DNA from: Bacillus cereus
Lineage (GTDB): Bacteria; Bacillota; Bacilli; Bacillales; Bacillaceae_G
Assembly (NCBI RefSeq): GCF_025917685.1
Contig: NZ_CP089518.1
Span: 2,729,001-2,793,000 of the forward strand
Length of the DNA stretch: 64,000 nt
Direction: 5' to 3'
The position numbers were made by a program, and so were the translations under genes. Shown here piece by piece: positions 1-7,501 of this stretch; within the stretch, counting starts at the first letter, position 1, and each line of letters starts with the position of its first letter. The notes under the pieces were generated by a model. That model was not told the origin of the DNA and did no database searches. It worked only from the letters and a program-made list of their open reading frames with translations.

Positions 1-451
1 TTTTATCTAAGTTTAGATAATGGCTCGTTCCTACATACATTGTCCCTTTCACAAATCCACTCGAAGTATAAAAGTAATCCCCCTGTTTAGTATCTGTATG
101 TAAGACAACAATAGTAAAATAGGTTTTTGCATCGCTTAAGATTCTCCCTAATAGTAACCTCCCTAATCCTTTCCGCCGGTAATCTTTTGCAATATAAAAT
201 CTCCTTAATCGACCAATTTTTTTATCTTTCGTATACGGATCTTGATTTATCCCCCCAATTCCAATTAACGTATCACCTCGAAAAATGCCATATAAACATT
301 CTCCCGTTTTACTAAATGTATTTCTTCTACTTTCATATTCATTTATTAGTTTTATTAAGAAGTTAAATCTTTCTTCTTTACTTTCCATAACAAGATGATT
401 GATCTCATATTTAAACAAATCTTTAATCTGCTTAATTTGTATATTTTCCAG
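1..451 (-). CDS. GNAT family N-acetyltransferase (C-terminus cut by window edge)
   Basis: The frame reads open from about 451 to the window edge. It gives a GNAT core with the acetyl-CoA loop RRKGLGRLL after the beta-strand RRFYIAKDY, and TSSGFVKGTMYVG near the end of the visible part. GNATs move an acetyl group from acetyl-CoA to an amine; the substrate cannot be told. No ATG fits the start. The best ribosome site (GTGAGGG) sits 6 nt before a CTG, which I take as the start; an in-frame ATG lies 21 codons further in. It lies just downstream of the HAD gene terminator with almost no room for a promoter of its own. Confidence 0.8.
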   Translation of the reverse strand, partial: MENIQIKQIKDLFKYEINHLVMESKEERFNFLIKLINEYESRRNTFSKTGECLYGIFRGDTLIGIGGINQDPYTKDKKIGRLRRFYIAKDYRRKGLGRLLLGRILSDAKTYFTIVVLHTDTKQGDYFYTSSGFVKGTMYVGTSHYLNLDK

Positions 452-485
452 TTTAATCCCTCACTTTCTCTATCCAAATGTATCT

Positions 486-530
486 TTTTGAAAAATAAGA
501 ATGCCCAAGAATATATCATCTCGAGCATTC
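486..530 (-). terminator. Rho-independent terminator after the HAD gene
   Basis: Eight-base-pair stem (GAATGCTC with GGGCATTC, one G-T pair) around a 16-nt loop, followed on the minus strand by a T-rich run. It lies just after the HAD stop. Confidence 0.7.
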
Positions 531-548
531 ATTTGAATGTAAACTTAT

Positions 549-1223
549 TTAATTTGTTATGTAAGTATTCTTCAATTCTGGTAATATGCCCTTCAGTTCC
601 ATTAAATCATCAATTACTAAATCAGCATGAGCAAGTTCATCTTCTTGTGCAAAATCAAAATTACATCCAATCGCAATCAAGCCATTATCTTTAGCTGCAT
701 TTATATCAGATAAACGATCGCCAACTACCGCTGCCTCTTTTAAATCATATTTTTTCAAAATATTTTTTACTAAGTCACCTTTATTAAGCGATGAAATTTG
801 TTCGATACTAAAAGTTTCAGTAACCCATTGCTCTAAATCATAATGAGATACGATTGCTTTTAAATAATCCGTTAAACCATTACTAGCTATGTAAATTGAG
901 CAACCAATTTCTTTTAAATAATTAAAAACTTCTTTTACATTCGGATATAAAGCACCTTTCCCACTCTTTATGTTTTCAATTAATCGCTCTAAAAAATAAG
1001 CATCTGTTTGTTTTCTTACTTCATTTGAATGATCAGGTAATAGCGCTTCCCAAACTTTAGGTAAAGGAACACCCATAATTTCACGGTATTTATCAATAGG
1101 TGTTTCCGCATCCCATAATTGTAGTGAGCGTAAATGATCAAATGTATCATCTAGTGATAATTCTAAGATTTTATCTGTTTGAAATAAAGTTCCATCCATA
1201 TCAAAGATTAGTGCTTGCAACAT
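549..1223 (-). CDS. HAD family hydrolase (phosphoglycolate phosphatase/PpaX-like)
   Basis: 224 aa. The N-terminal motif FDMDGTL (residues 7-13) is HAD motif I with the nucleophile Asp. A motif II-like IASNG lies mid-protein, and VGDRLSDINAAKDNG is motif III/IV. Family members remove phosphate from small metabolites such as phosphoglycolate; the substrate here is unknown. I start at MLQALIF because GGGAGAG lies 6 nt before this ATG; an ATG 5 codons earlier has no such site. It sits 29 bp after the nucleosidase gene on the same strand, probably cotranscribed. Confidence 0.88.
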   Translation of the reverse strand: MLQALIFDMDGTLFQTDKILELSLDDTFDHLRSLQLWDAETPIDKYREIMGVPLPKVWEALLPDHSNEVRKQTDAYFLERLIENIKSGKGALYPNVKEVFNYLKEIGCSIYIASNGLTDYLKAIVSHYDLEQWVTETFSIEQISSLNKGDLVKNILKKYDLKEAAVVGDRLSDINAAKDNGLIAIGCNFDFAQEDELAHADLVIDDLMELKGILPELKNTYITN

Positions 1224-1252
1224 TTTATACTCTCCCATTCTTTACGTATTAA

Positions 1253-1954
1253 CTACAATACAGTTTTACTCGAAATATGTTTAAGCATCTCAACAATAAT
1301 TTCTGAACAATAATTCGCCGCAGTTTTCGCGAAATCATCATATGAAACTTGCGCCTCATCATCTGCACTATCAGAAATACTTCTTATAACGAGAAATGGT
1401 ATGTCATTTATATGAGCGACATGCCCAATTGCCGCGCCTTCCATTTCAGTACAATGTGGTGCATATTCAGTGACTAATTGCTCCTTTAATTTTGAATCCT
1501 CGACGAAGCATTCTCCGCTAACGATTCTTCCTTCATGTACAGGAACATTTAAACTACTACTATTACAAGCTTCTCGCGCTAACTCTCTTAACTCTTTACT
1601 TGCAATAAAAGATTCTTGAAACGGAAATAAATTCTTCATTTGATTTTTACTAACATCATGATGAGTAACATTTGTAGAAATAACTAAATCGCCAACTTTC
1701 ACATCAGGATGCAATCCACCCGCAACTCCTGTATTAATGATAGTGTCTACATCAAAATTATTAATTAATATTTGTGTACATGCGGCAGCATTTACTTTTC
1801 CTACACCACATCGCGTAATAATAATTTCTGTATCCATGTAGTTTCCTTTATAAAAAGGCATTCCCGCAATTGTATGTTCCTCTTTTATATGTAGTTTTTC
1901 TAAAAGTAAGTCTATTTCAATTTGCATTGCTCCGATAATACCGATTCTGTTCAT
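1253..1954 (-). CDS. mtnN: 5'-methylthioadenosine/S-adenosylhomocysteine nucleosidase
   Basis: 233 aa, the usual family length. It begins IGIIGAMQIEIDLL, where the Glu near residue 13 matches the catalytic Glu of MTAN. EMEGAAIGHVA is the substrate-binding Glu motif and SISDSADD holds the catalytic Asp. The enzyme cleaves adenine from MTA and SAH in methionine salvage and methyl-cycle recycling. The ribosome site AAAGGGG precedes ATG. It lies between a TagA-like transferase and a HAD gene; a second mtnN copy elsewhere is common in this group, so this could be a paralogue. Confidence 0.9.
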   Translation of the reverse strand: MNRIGIIGAMQIEIDLLLEKLHIKEEHTIAGMPFYKGNYMDTEIIITRCGVGKVNAAACTQILINNFDVDTIINTGVAGGLHPDVKVGDLVISTNVTHHDVSKNQMKNLFPFQESFIASKELRELAREACNSSSLNVPVHEGRIVSGECFVEDSKLKEQLVTEYAPHCTEMEGAAIGHVAHINDIPFLVIRSISDSADDEAQVSYDDFAKTAANYCSEIIVEMLKHISSKTVL

Positions 1955-1971
1955 GTATGTAGTCCCCTTTG

Positions 1972-2724
1972 TTAATTTGTAATCCCTTTAATCCTCTCCG
2001 CCATAACCGAAAGTAAAAACTTCGGCAATACAAGTTGTCTCTTTATTCTTTTTGGCTGCGACATTAATCTATACAACCATTCTGTTCCAGTATCTCTCAT
2101 TATTTTCGGTGCTCTTTTTACAGTACCTGATATTATATCAATCATGCCGCCTATACCAATAGATAGTGGCACGTTTAATGTTTGTAAGTTATCATAGATG
2201 AATTCTTCTTGTTTAGGTGAACCTAACCCTACTAACAATAAATGCGGATTGAATTGCTTGATTTGAGCTTTTACTTCTTCTATTTCTTCACCGTTTACAA
2301 ATCCATGCTGTCCTTTAAAATGCGCAGATGGATTTTGCTCTTTTAATTTTTCTAATGCTTTTTCATTACTTTCTGGTGCAGCTCCAAAAAGAAAGACACG
2401 ATACCCATTTTCATTACAACATTTTATTAAATCGCGAGTTAAATCTGCCCCAGTAACACGCTCTTTCAACGTTCCTTTTAATATTCTCGATCCAATTATG
2501 ACGCCAATCCCATCGGCTGTTATTAAATCCGCAGATAATAACATTTTTTTAAACTGCTTTGATGTAGCCGTGTTTTCCTTAGCTGACATAACAATTTCAG
2601 GATTTGCAGTTACTACAAATCTTGCTTTCTCTTGTTTTTCATGTAGCCAACCTTTTAATAAGCTTATAGCTTTTTCATATTCTAAAGTTGAAAAAGGTAT
2701 TCCCTTTATAAGTTGGTGATCCAC
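1972..2724 (-). CDS. WecB/TagA/CpsF family glycosyltransferase
   Basis: 250 aa with a GTG start behind AAGGGGAG. It shows the family hallmarks: FVVTANPEIVMSA near the N-terminus, ADGIGVIIGSRIL, FLFGAAPESNEKALE, LLVGLGSPKQEEFI and IGIGGMIDIISG, with the C-terminal basic tail typical of membrane-docked TagA. Family enzymes add N-acetylmannosamine to lipid-linked GlcNAc, the first committed step of wall teichoic acid or related polymer synthesis. No other tag genes adjoin it, so this is likely a paralogue rather than the main TagA. Confidence 0.88.
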   Translation of the reverse strand: MDHQLIKGIPFSTLEYEKAISLLKGWLHEKQEKARFVVTANPEIVMSAKENTATSKQFKKMLLSADLITADGIGVIIGSRILKGTLKERVTGADLTRDLIKCCNENGYRVFLFGAAPESNEKALEKLKEQNPSAHFKGQHGFVNGEEIEEVKAQIKQFNPHLLLVGLGSPKQEEFIYDNLQTLNVPLSIGIGGMIDIISGTVKRAPKIMRDTGTEWLYRLMSQPKRIKRQLVLPKFLLSVMAERIKGITN

Positions 2725-2736
2725 TATACTCTCCCC

Positions 2737-4326
2737 TTACATAAGCTGCAAATATTCATCAATATCTTTAGAAATTTGTATAAAAGCTTTATCCCAAAAT
2801 TCATAGCTTGTTATATCTATTTGAAAATGTTTTTTCTTGAGTTCTTCTACTGGAGCTTTTCCGGTTTCTCGTAGAAATTCTTTATACTTTAAATGGAATG
2901 TACTTGAGTTTTGCTTCGCTATTTCTAATAAACTAAAACTTGCTAAATATCCAAATGTGTACGGATAATTGTAAAAAGGAACATCCGCAATATAAAATTG
3001 AGTATATTTCATCCACACGAACGGCTGATATTCACATAGAGCATGTCCATATGCTTCTTCTTGTGCCAATATAGATAACCTCTCAATTTCGTCAGCACTT
3101 ATAGGACCTTCTTTACATTTTTCATAAAAATTCTTCTCAAACTGAAATGATGCTCGAATGGCCATAACATAATTAAAAGTATTTCTTATTTTCCAGCTAA
3201 GTAATGACTTTTTCATTTCTATACACTTTGTTGTTTCAATTAAATAGTTTATGAGTACTGTTTCAAAGAAAATAGACGCTGATTCAGCTGTACTCATTGG
3301 CAAATAATCATCTAAAAAAGAAGTAGATTGTTCAAAACTCATATTATGAAAATGCCAAGCATGTCCTAGCTCATGAGCAAGTACTCTTACACTATCTATA
3401 CTCCCATCATAACGCATGGAGATTCGCGATTCTTTCTCACTGAAAAATGGAGCACAAAAACCACCTGGTGGTTTATTCTCTCTCGGTTCCGCATCTACCC
3501 ATCCACTTTCTATCGCATTACGTGCAAATTCTGCTAATTCTTCATCAATATCTTTTAATGCATCATATATGTTTTGTACTGCTACTGAAAAAGGAATAAT
3601 AGCCTCATTATTTTCCTTTACTGTCATAAGTTCATGCCATGTAATGGAAGCTTTCCCGTTCTTATACACGTTTACAGCGCTTACTAATTTATCTAGATTT
3701 TCTTCTGTCGCATTCCACATTTGTAATAAAACAGTTTCAGAGATTCCATTCGCTTGAAGAGATTGTGATAAAATCTCACTATCTTCTATTTCGTTACTTT
3801 TTATATTACGTAATCTCCCTATTTGATTTAATACAGTAGCAAAGATTTCTTTTTCCTTATTTAATGCGTTTGTTAGTAACTCGAAGACTTCTAATCTTTC
3901 CTTTTCATTATCACTATTCATTGCAATATTATTTGCTTGTCCAAATGAAAATTGCTTATTATTGTACTCTATTTCTAACCTATTCCTTAATTGTATGTAC
4001 ATATTTTCCCATGCACTTAGTTCGTCTTTTATTAACGTAGTATTAATAATCTCGGCAGTTTCCGCTTCACTTTGTTGTATTACTTGCTGTACTTCACTTT
4101 TTAGTTCTTTTACTTTCACAGTCAATATAGTATTATCAGATGAAACACTTTCTTCAGCCGATCGACAATACAAATAGTATTCTGCTTTTTCAATAGCTTT
4201 TATAAGTTTTGAAAGAGCCTCTACATCTTTTGCTACAAAATATTGTTCTTTCAACTCCATTATTGGAACGAGTAAGTCCTCATTCGAACACAAACGATCT
4301 AAGTCCCACGTAGCAATTTCATACAT
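2737..4326 (-). CDS. M3 family oligoendopeptidase (PepF-like)
   Basis: 529 aa. The zinc site HELGH is at about residues 318-322 in VRVLAHELGHAWHFH, with the downstream Glu helix STAESASIFFE, as expected of M3 metallopeptidases. PPGGFC ahead of it is also typical. Cytoplasmic; cleaves short peptides. AGGAGG lies 10 nt before the ATG. It is 12 bp upstream of the TagA-like gene and heads the run of minus-strand genes down to 549. It is a little shorter than classic PepF (about 600 aa) and matches the Bacillus M3 oligoendopeptidase subgroup. Confidence 0.9.
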   Translation of the reverse strand: MYEIATWDLDRLCSNEDLLVPIMELKEQYFVAKDVEALSKLIKAIEKAEYYLYCRSAEESVSSDNTILTVKVKELKSEVQQVIQQSEAETAEIINTTLIKDELSAWENMYIQLRNRLEIEYNNKQFSFGQANNIAMNSDNEKERLEVFELLTNALNKEKEIFATVLNQIGRLRNIKSNEIEDSEILSQSLQANGISETVLLQMWNATEENLDKLVSAVNVYKNGKASITWHELMTVKENNEAIIPFSVAVQNIYDALKDIDEELAEFARNAIESGWVDAEPRENKPPGGFCAPFFSEKESRISMRYDGSIDSVRVLAHELGHAWHFHNMSFEQSTSFLDDYLPMSTAESASIFFETVLINYLIETTKCIEMKKSLLSWKIRNTFNYVMAIRASFQFEKNFYEKCKEGPISADEIERLSILAQEEAYGHALCEYQPFVWMKYTQFYIADVPFYNYPYTFGYLASFSLLEIAKQNSSTFHLKYKEFLRETGKAPVEELKKKHFQIDITSYEFWDKAFIQISKDIDEYLQLM

Positions 4327-4380
4327 TTTTATAGCCGCCTCCTATTTTTACAAATAGTTACAGATATTTCTCCCTACCCA

Positions 4381-4409
4381 ATTATATATGAAACCGCAAT
4401 TTTTTAATA
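4381..4409 (-). promoter_or_regulatory. Possible sigma-A promoter for the M3 peptidase operon
   Basis: A perfect minus-strand TATAAT (4386-4381) lies 55 bp before the peptidase start. The -35 at 17-bp spacing (TATTAA) is poor. Confidence 0.4.
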
Positions 4410-4502
4410 TCTTTAAATATTTCGTTTTTTGATAAACAGCACTAGATTTATATTCGTTTCTTTCACCACTCAAACACAAATAGCATAAACACATGAATGA
4501 TA

Positions 4503-4507
4503 CGATG
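4503..4507. repeat. 5-bp target-site duplication (CGATG), left copy
   Basis: CGATG directly abuts the TGTA end of the mini-element; the identical CGATG follows its other end at 5522. Five-bp duplications are the rule for Tn7 family insertion. Confidence 0.8.
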
Positions 4508-4516
4508 TGTAAAAAA

Positions 4517-4656
4517 GACAATAAAGTTATTTACTTTTAAACCTAAAACAAGCATAACCCCGTTCTAAATTTAGGACGGGGTTAAAATATAGTTGTATAA
4601 TTTTCGATATAAGATACTTCACTGTACTTAAAAATATAACAATAAAGTCGTTTAAA
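4517..4656 (+). repeat. Left-end TnsB-like sites (2 copies)
   Basis: Copies at 4517-4534 (GACAATAAAGTTATTTAC) and 4639-4656 (ACAATAAAGTCGTTTAAA). They are inverted relative to the right-end copies. E. coli Tn7 carries GACAATAAAGTCTTAAACT as its binding site, from memory. Confidence 0.78.
4556..4583. repeat. 28-bp near-perfect palindrome inside the mini-element
   Basis: Arms AACCCCGTTCTAAA and TTTAGGACGGGGTT, one G-T pair, no spacer. It lies between the two left-end sites and could be a terminator shielding flanking genes from cargo transcription, or a cruciform. Confidence 0.6.
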
Positions 4657-4666
4657 AATCTAAGTT

Positions 4667-4697
4667 TTATTCAACAATAGCGCCTATTGTTGAATAA
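4667..4697 (-). terminator. Terminator/inverted repeat after the cargo GNAT
   Basis: Perfect 14-bp inverted repeat (TTATTCAACAATAG) with a CGC loop, starting 10 bp after the GNAT stop. It is AT-rich, so it may be a weak terminator. Twelve bases of it (ATTGTTGAATAA) recur at 5429 near the right end. Confidence 0.55.
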
Positions 4698-4706
4698 TGT
4701 TCAATT

Positions 4707-5267
4707 TTAAACGAATAAAGCCATTAATATTAAATTTTGATAGCCGTCATCCAATTTTACACCCTTTGCTTTTCTACCCTCTTCAAAAAAGCCTAAATTC
4801 TTATATAACTGGATTGCACCTAGATTATCTTCCATTACCTCAAGACAAACTTTTTCAATCTTACTGTTATTTTTAGCCCAATTGATTAACGTTTCTAGAA
4901 GAGCTCTTCCAATACCATAATTTCGATATTCAGGTAGTATGGTCATTGCAAAAGCCCCTTGATGACTAATTTTTTCTTTGTTTCCGTTCTTAAAATCTAT
5001 TGCACCGACTAACTTACCATCAACTTCAGCAATAAACTGTACATAATTTGGATTTTCATGATAAGCTTTTAACGTTTTTTGAATAGCATCAACACTCATC
5101 TTTTTTACACCCTCAACCGTACTTAGCATGTATGGAGCGTTTATTAAAGCTTTTGAAGCAGCATTTAGCATTCTTTCTGCATCCTGTTCTTTAGCTTCTC
5201 TAATTATTACTGTTTTTCCATCCTTAGATTTATAAGTAAAAACGTTAGTTGATAATATATTACACAC
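4707..5267 (-). CDS. GNAT family N-acetyltransferase, cargo of the Tn7-like mini-element
   Basis: 186 aa with a GTG start behind GAAAGGG. A full GNAT fold is visible: FIAEVDGKLVGAIDF (strands 2-3), FAMTILPEYRNYGIGRALLETL (strand 4 and acetyl-CoA loop, about residues 105-127), and VMEDNLGAIQLYKNLGFFEEG (motif B). This arrangement resembles Bacillus antibiotic or polyamine acetyltransferases, but the substrate is not readable. It has its own promoter, a preceding mini-ORF with a very strong ribosome site, and a terminator, all within the transposon ends. It is therefore a self-contained mobile gene, consistent with a resistance or tolerance role (inference). Confidence 0.88.
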   Translation of the reverse strand: MCNILSTNVFTYKSKDGKTVIIREAKEQDAERMLNAASKALINAPYMLSTVEGVKKMSVDAIQKTLKAYHENPNYVQFIAEVDGKLVGAIDFKNGNKEKISHQGAFAMTILPEYRNYGIGRALLETLINWAKNNSKIEKVCLEVMEDNLGAIQLYKNLGFFEEGRKAKGVKLDDGYQNLILMALFV

Positions 5268-5315
5268 ACCCTTTCGGAATATAATTAATCGGATTTTTTA
5301 ACTATTCCACAATTC

Positions 5316-5351
5316 TTAAGTAAGAGAAAGTCGTATCACCTTTTTCTGCAA
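5316..5351 (-). CDS. Putative 11-aa leader peptide upstream of the cargo GNAT
   Basis: AAAGGAGGG (5363-5355) lies 3 nt before TTG, or 4 nt before the stretch ATTG. From the TTG the frame reads MQKKVIRLSLT and stops 48 bp before the GNAT start. The ribosome site is far stronger than that of the GNAT itself, as in translation-attenuation leaders of antibiotic resistance genes. No conserved counterpart is known to me, and the start codon is uncertain. Confidence 0.4.
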   Translation of the reverse strand: MQKKVIRLSLT

Positions 5352-5375
5352 TCACCCTCCTTTAACTTAATAACA

Positions 5376-5404
5376 ATTATTTCAAATATTTTTAATTTTG
5401 ACAA
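5376..5404 (-). promoter_or_regulatory. Sigma-A-type promoter of the cargo GNAT
   Basis: Minus strand TTGTCA, 17 bp, AATAAT. It lies inside the element just inboard of the right-end binding sites and upstream of the leader ribosome site. Confidence 0.55.
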
Positions 5405-5454
5405 GAAATCGTTCCGTTATATAGCTCGATTGTTGAATAACATGACTGGCGTTT

Positions 5455-5512
5455 TTTAAACAACTTTATTGTGTTTTAAACGACTTTATTGTAAATTAAA
5501 CAACTTTATTAT
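5455..5512 (-). repeat. Right-end TnsB-like sites (3 abutting copies)
   Basis: Copies start at 5455, 5475 and 5495 (TTTAAACAACTTTATTGT and close variants), each shifted by exactly 20 bp. The tight array is like the right end of Tn7. Confidence 0.8.
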
Positions 5513-5521
5513 CTCTGTACA

Positions 5522-5526
5522 CGATG
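5522..5526. repeat. 5-bp target-site duplication (CGATG), right copy
   Basis: Identical to 4503-4507 and directly after the terminal TGTACA of the element. Confidence 0.8.
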
Positions 5527-5580
5527 ACTGATATAAGTAACACTTCACCAATACCATATCGACCAATTATCACAGATTAA

Positions 5581-5615
5581 AAATAAAAAAGGATTGATCA
5601 AAAGATCAATCCTTT
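5581..5615 (-). terminator. Terminator of degV-family gene
   Basis: 12-bp perfect stem AAAGGATTGATC/GATCAATCCTTT with a 4-nt loop and minus-strand T-run; overlaps the stop codon. Confidence 0.9.
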
Positions 5616-6474
5616 ACTCTACTTCATTTAAGAAAAATAACGTTATAACGCCAGGACCTGTATGTGCACCGATTGCTGCACCAATTGTATTTACAATAAA
5701 TACTTCACAGCCAAATCTTTCTGTAATTAATGCTTTTAATGCTTCAGCTGTTTCTAAATCGTCACCGTGAGTCATACCGATTGTTTGACCTTTAAGATCT
5801 TTTCCGCGCTCTTCCATAATATCTACAATTCGGCCAAGTACTTTCTTTTTCCCTCTTACCTTTTCAAGTGGTACAAGTTTTCCTTCTTCTACGTTTAAGA
5901 TCGGCTTAATGTTTAGTAAACCACCGATAAAACCTGCTACTTTACTTAAGCGCCCGCCTCTAACAAGGTACTGCAAGTCAGCTACAGTGAAAATATGTTC
6001 CATATGGTTCATTAGAAAATCAACACGTTTTAAAATATCTTCTTTTGCTGCGCCTTCTTTTGCCATTTTAGCAGCTTCTAAAACGACAAGTCCTTGACCA
6101 AGCGAAGCACATTTCGTATCAATAATTTCTAAATCTAAATCTGCATATGTTTCTTTTACTTCCTCTTTAATGACAACTGACGATTGATATGTACCAGACA
6201 GTTCAGATGAAAAAGCTAAATATATACAAGAATTATCTTCTTTTGCATAAGAAACAAATTTTTCTTGGAAAGTTTCAAGTGAAGGCAATGACGTTCTATA
6301 AACAGCGCCTTCTCTCATTTTTTGCAATAATGTAACTGAATTTAATGTAACTCCATCTAAATACTCTGTTTCTGCTTCATCATATACACGGAGTGGAATT
6401 AAATCAATATCATATGCCTGCAGCAATTCTACCGGTAAATCCGCCGCACTATCCGTAATGATTTTAACACCCAT
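5614..6474 (-). CDS. DegV family fatty-acid-binding protein
   Basis: 286 aa, full length. It begins VKIITDSAADLP, the DegV signature. The lipid-pocket motif YRTSLPSLETFQEKF has Thr and Ser contacting the carboxylate, followed by YLAFSSELSGTYQS and later VADLQYLVRGGRLS. DegV proteins bind fatty acids; FakB paralogues deliver them to the kinase FakA for phospholipid synthesis. Which role this copy has is not clear, and no fakA lies nearby. Single gene with its own terminator. Confidence 0.93.
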   Translation of the reverse strand: MGVKIITDSAADLPVELLQAYDIDLIPLRVYDEAETEYLDGVTLNSVTLLQKMREGAVYRTSLPSLETFQEKFVSYAKEDNSCIYLAFSSELSGTYQSSVVIKEEVKETYADLDLEIIDTKCASLGQGLVVLEAAKMAKEGAAKEDILKRVDFLMNHMEHIFTVADLQYLVRGGRLSKVAGFIGGLLNIKPILNVEEGKLVPLEKVRGKKKVLGRIVDIMEERGKDLKGQTIGMTHGDDLETAEALKALITERFGCEVFIVNTIGAAIGAHTGPGVITLFFLNEVE

Positions 6475-6660
6475 TTTTAAACCTCTATTCTGTTATAAAT
6501 ATATAAGAAATAAAATAAAAAATATTACTTTTAAATTATATACGTAAAACTAAAATGAAGAAAGGAAAAGACTTTATATTGTATGCACTATTATTCAAAA
6601 CTTGAACTGCAAATAAAAATGATTTCATTTTAGCCTCTTTTTACGACTTATTACACTGTG

Positions 6661-6666
6661 TATAAT
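6661..6666 (+). promoter_or_regulatory. -10 element (TATAAT) of the plus-strand GNAT gene
   Basis: Perfect TATAAT 35 bp before the start codon; the -35 is not convincing. Confidence 0.45.
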
Positions 6667-6700
6667 GAGAATATTACATTTTTTCTGAGGGAGGATACAT

Positions 6701-7132
6701 ATGAGTATTCAACTAGCTACATCTAATGATTTAGAATGGATTAATAATCACTATGAATCGATAGGATTTGTACCAAGTGATTTAACACGAGACACAGTTG
6801 CGATCGTTACATATCACAACGAGTATGCAGGTGTTGGACGATTAGTCCAAATAGATGAAGATACTATTGAAATGGGTGGGATTTTTATTCTCCCTAAATT
6901 TAGAGGTCTACAATTAGCTGGAGAACTTGTCTCATTTTTAGTACAAACTGCGAAAAAATTACAAATACAAAATGTGTTTTGTCTTCCTTTTGAAGAACTA
7001 GAAAGTTTTTATAAAAAATATGGCTTTACTGAAGTTAATACTACGAAAGAAGTTGTCCACCCAATTATTCTAAAAAAATATAATTGGTGTTTGGAAAATT
7101 ACGATAAACATGTTTTACTATTTAAGTTGTGA
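6701..7132 (+). CDS. GNAT family N-acetyltransferase
   Basis: 143 aa, ATG behind GGGAGG. A single GNAT domain: YHNEYAGVGRLVQID, then MGGIFILPKFRGLQLAGELVSFL with the acetyl-CoA loop (about residues 65-85), then FYKKYGFTEV. No clue to the substrate. It stands alone, divergent from degV. Confidence 0.85.
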   Translation: MSIQLATSNDLEWINNHYESIGFVPSDLTRDTVAIVTYHNEYAGVGRLVQIDEDTIEMGGIFILPKFRGLQLAGELVSFLVQTAKKLQIQNVFCLPFEELESFYKKYGFTEVNTTKEVVHPIILKKYNWCLENYDKHVLLFKL

Positions 7133-7258
7133 GTTTTGTAATAAAGGAGTGAATACATTCTATATTACGGCTTAGGTTAAAACAAGGAATTAACTATGTT
7201 ATTTAATTAACTTATTTATTCAAGCAACATATACGCCAATCTTATGTCCGTTTTAAAT

Positions 7259-7301
7259 AAGTGTTAGCAAGTTCGTTGACAAACTTGTTAGCACTTTTTT
7301 T
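7259..7301 (+). terminator. Rho-independent terminator
   Basis: Long stem AAGTGTTAGCAAGTT / AACTTGTTAGCACTT followed by a T-run. It lies 126 bp after the GNAT stop, so it ends that transcript after a long untranslated tail. Confidence 0.75.
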
Positions 7302-7333
7302 AAACATACCCTTGAAGAAATTCATACAATTAA

Positions 7334-7495
7334 GTAACTATCCTAGCTAGCAATAATATCATCCTTCATAAATATGAAAATGAATTCATTGAGGATAAAC
7401 CGTTTGGAGGATATTCTATAGCACTAAATGATTTACAAAAGATTACGCCTTGGTACGCAATGAATAAAAATAATGAGCTAATCAAGGGAATATAA
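7334..7495 (+). pseudogene. Gene remnant, C-terminal fragment of an unknown protein
   Basis: An open frame of 53 codons with protein-like composition (HKYENEFIEDKPFGGYSIAL, then ITPWYAMNKNNELIKGI) ends in TAA. It has no ribosome site or start codon, and the upstream side meets a stop at 7331. It looks like the surviving tail of a deleted gene. I do not recognise the family. Confidence 0.45.
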
Positions 7496-7501
7496 TCATT
7501 T

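Larger units (their letters stand above)
4508..5521. mobile_element. Non-autonomous Tn7-like mini-transposon with an acetyltransferase cargo
   Basis: 1,014 bp. Both ends start TGTA reading inward (TGTAAAAAAG and TGTACAGAG) and are flanked by the same 5 bp, CGATG. Inside are five copies of an 18-bp site close to ACAATAAAGTYGTTTAAA. Two are at the left (4517, 4639, 122 bp apart). Three are at the right in the opposite orientation (5455, 5475, 5495; exact 20-bp steps). This site and the asymmetric layout, spaced at one end and abutting at the other, match the TnsB-binding sites of Tn7. No transposase gene is inside, so movement would need TnsA/B/C in trans. The only cargo is a GNAT gene with its own promoter and leader. 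It sits between the DegV terminator and the M3 peptidase promoter, breaking neither gene. Confidence 0.85.

Noticed and set aside
3416..3757. 113-codon plus-strand frame inside the M3 peptidase gene
   Set aside because: Shadow of the peptidase coding sequence on the other strand.
4508..5521. IS231-type mobile insertion cassette (MIC) as an explanation of the GNAT island
   Set aside because: MICs of this group have IS231 terminal repeats and longer duplications; the ends here are TGTA with internal ACAATAAAG sites and a 5-bp duplication, which fit Tn7 instead.
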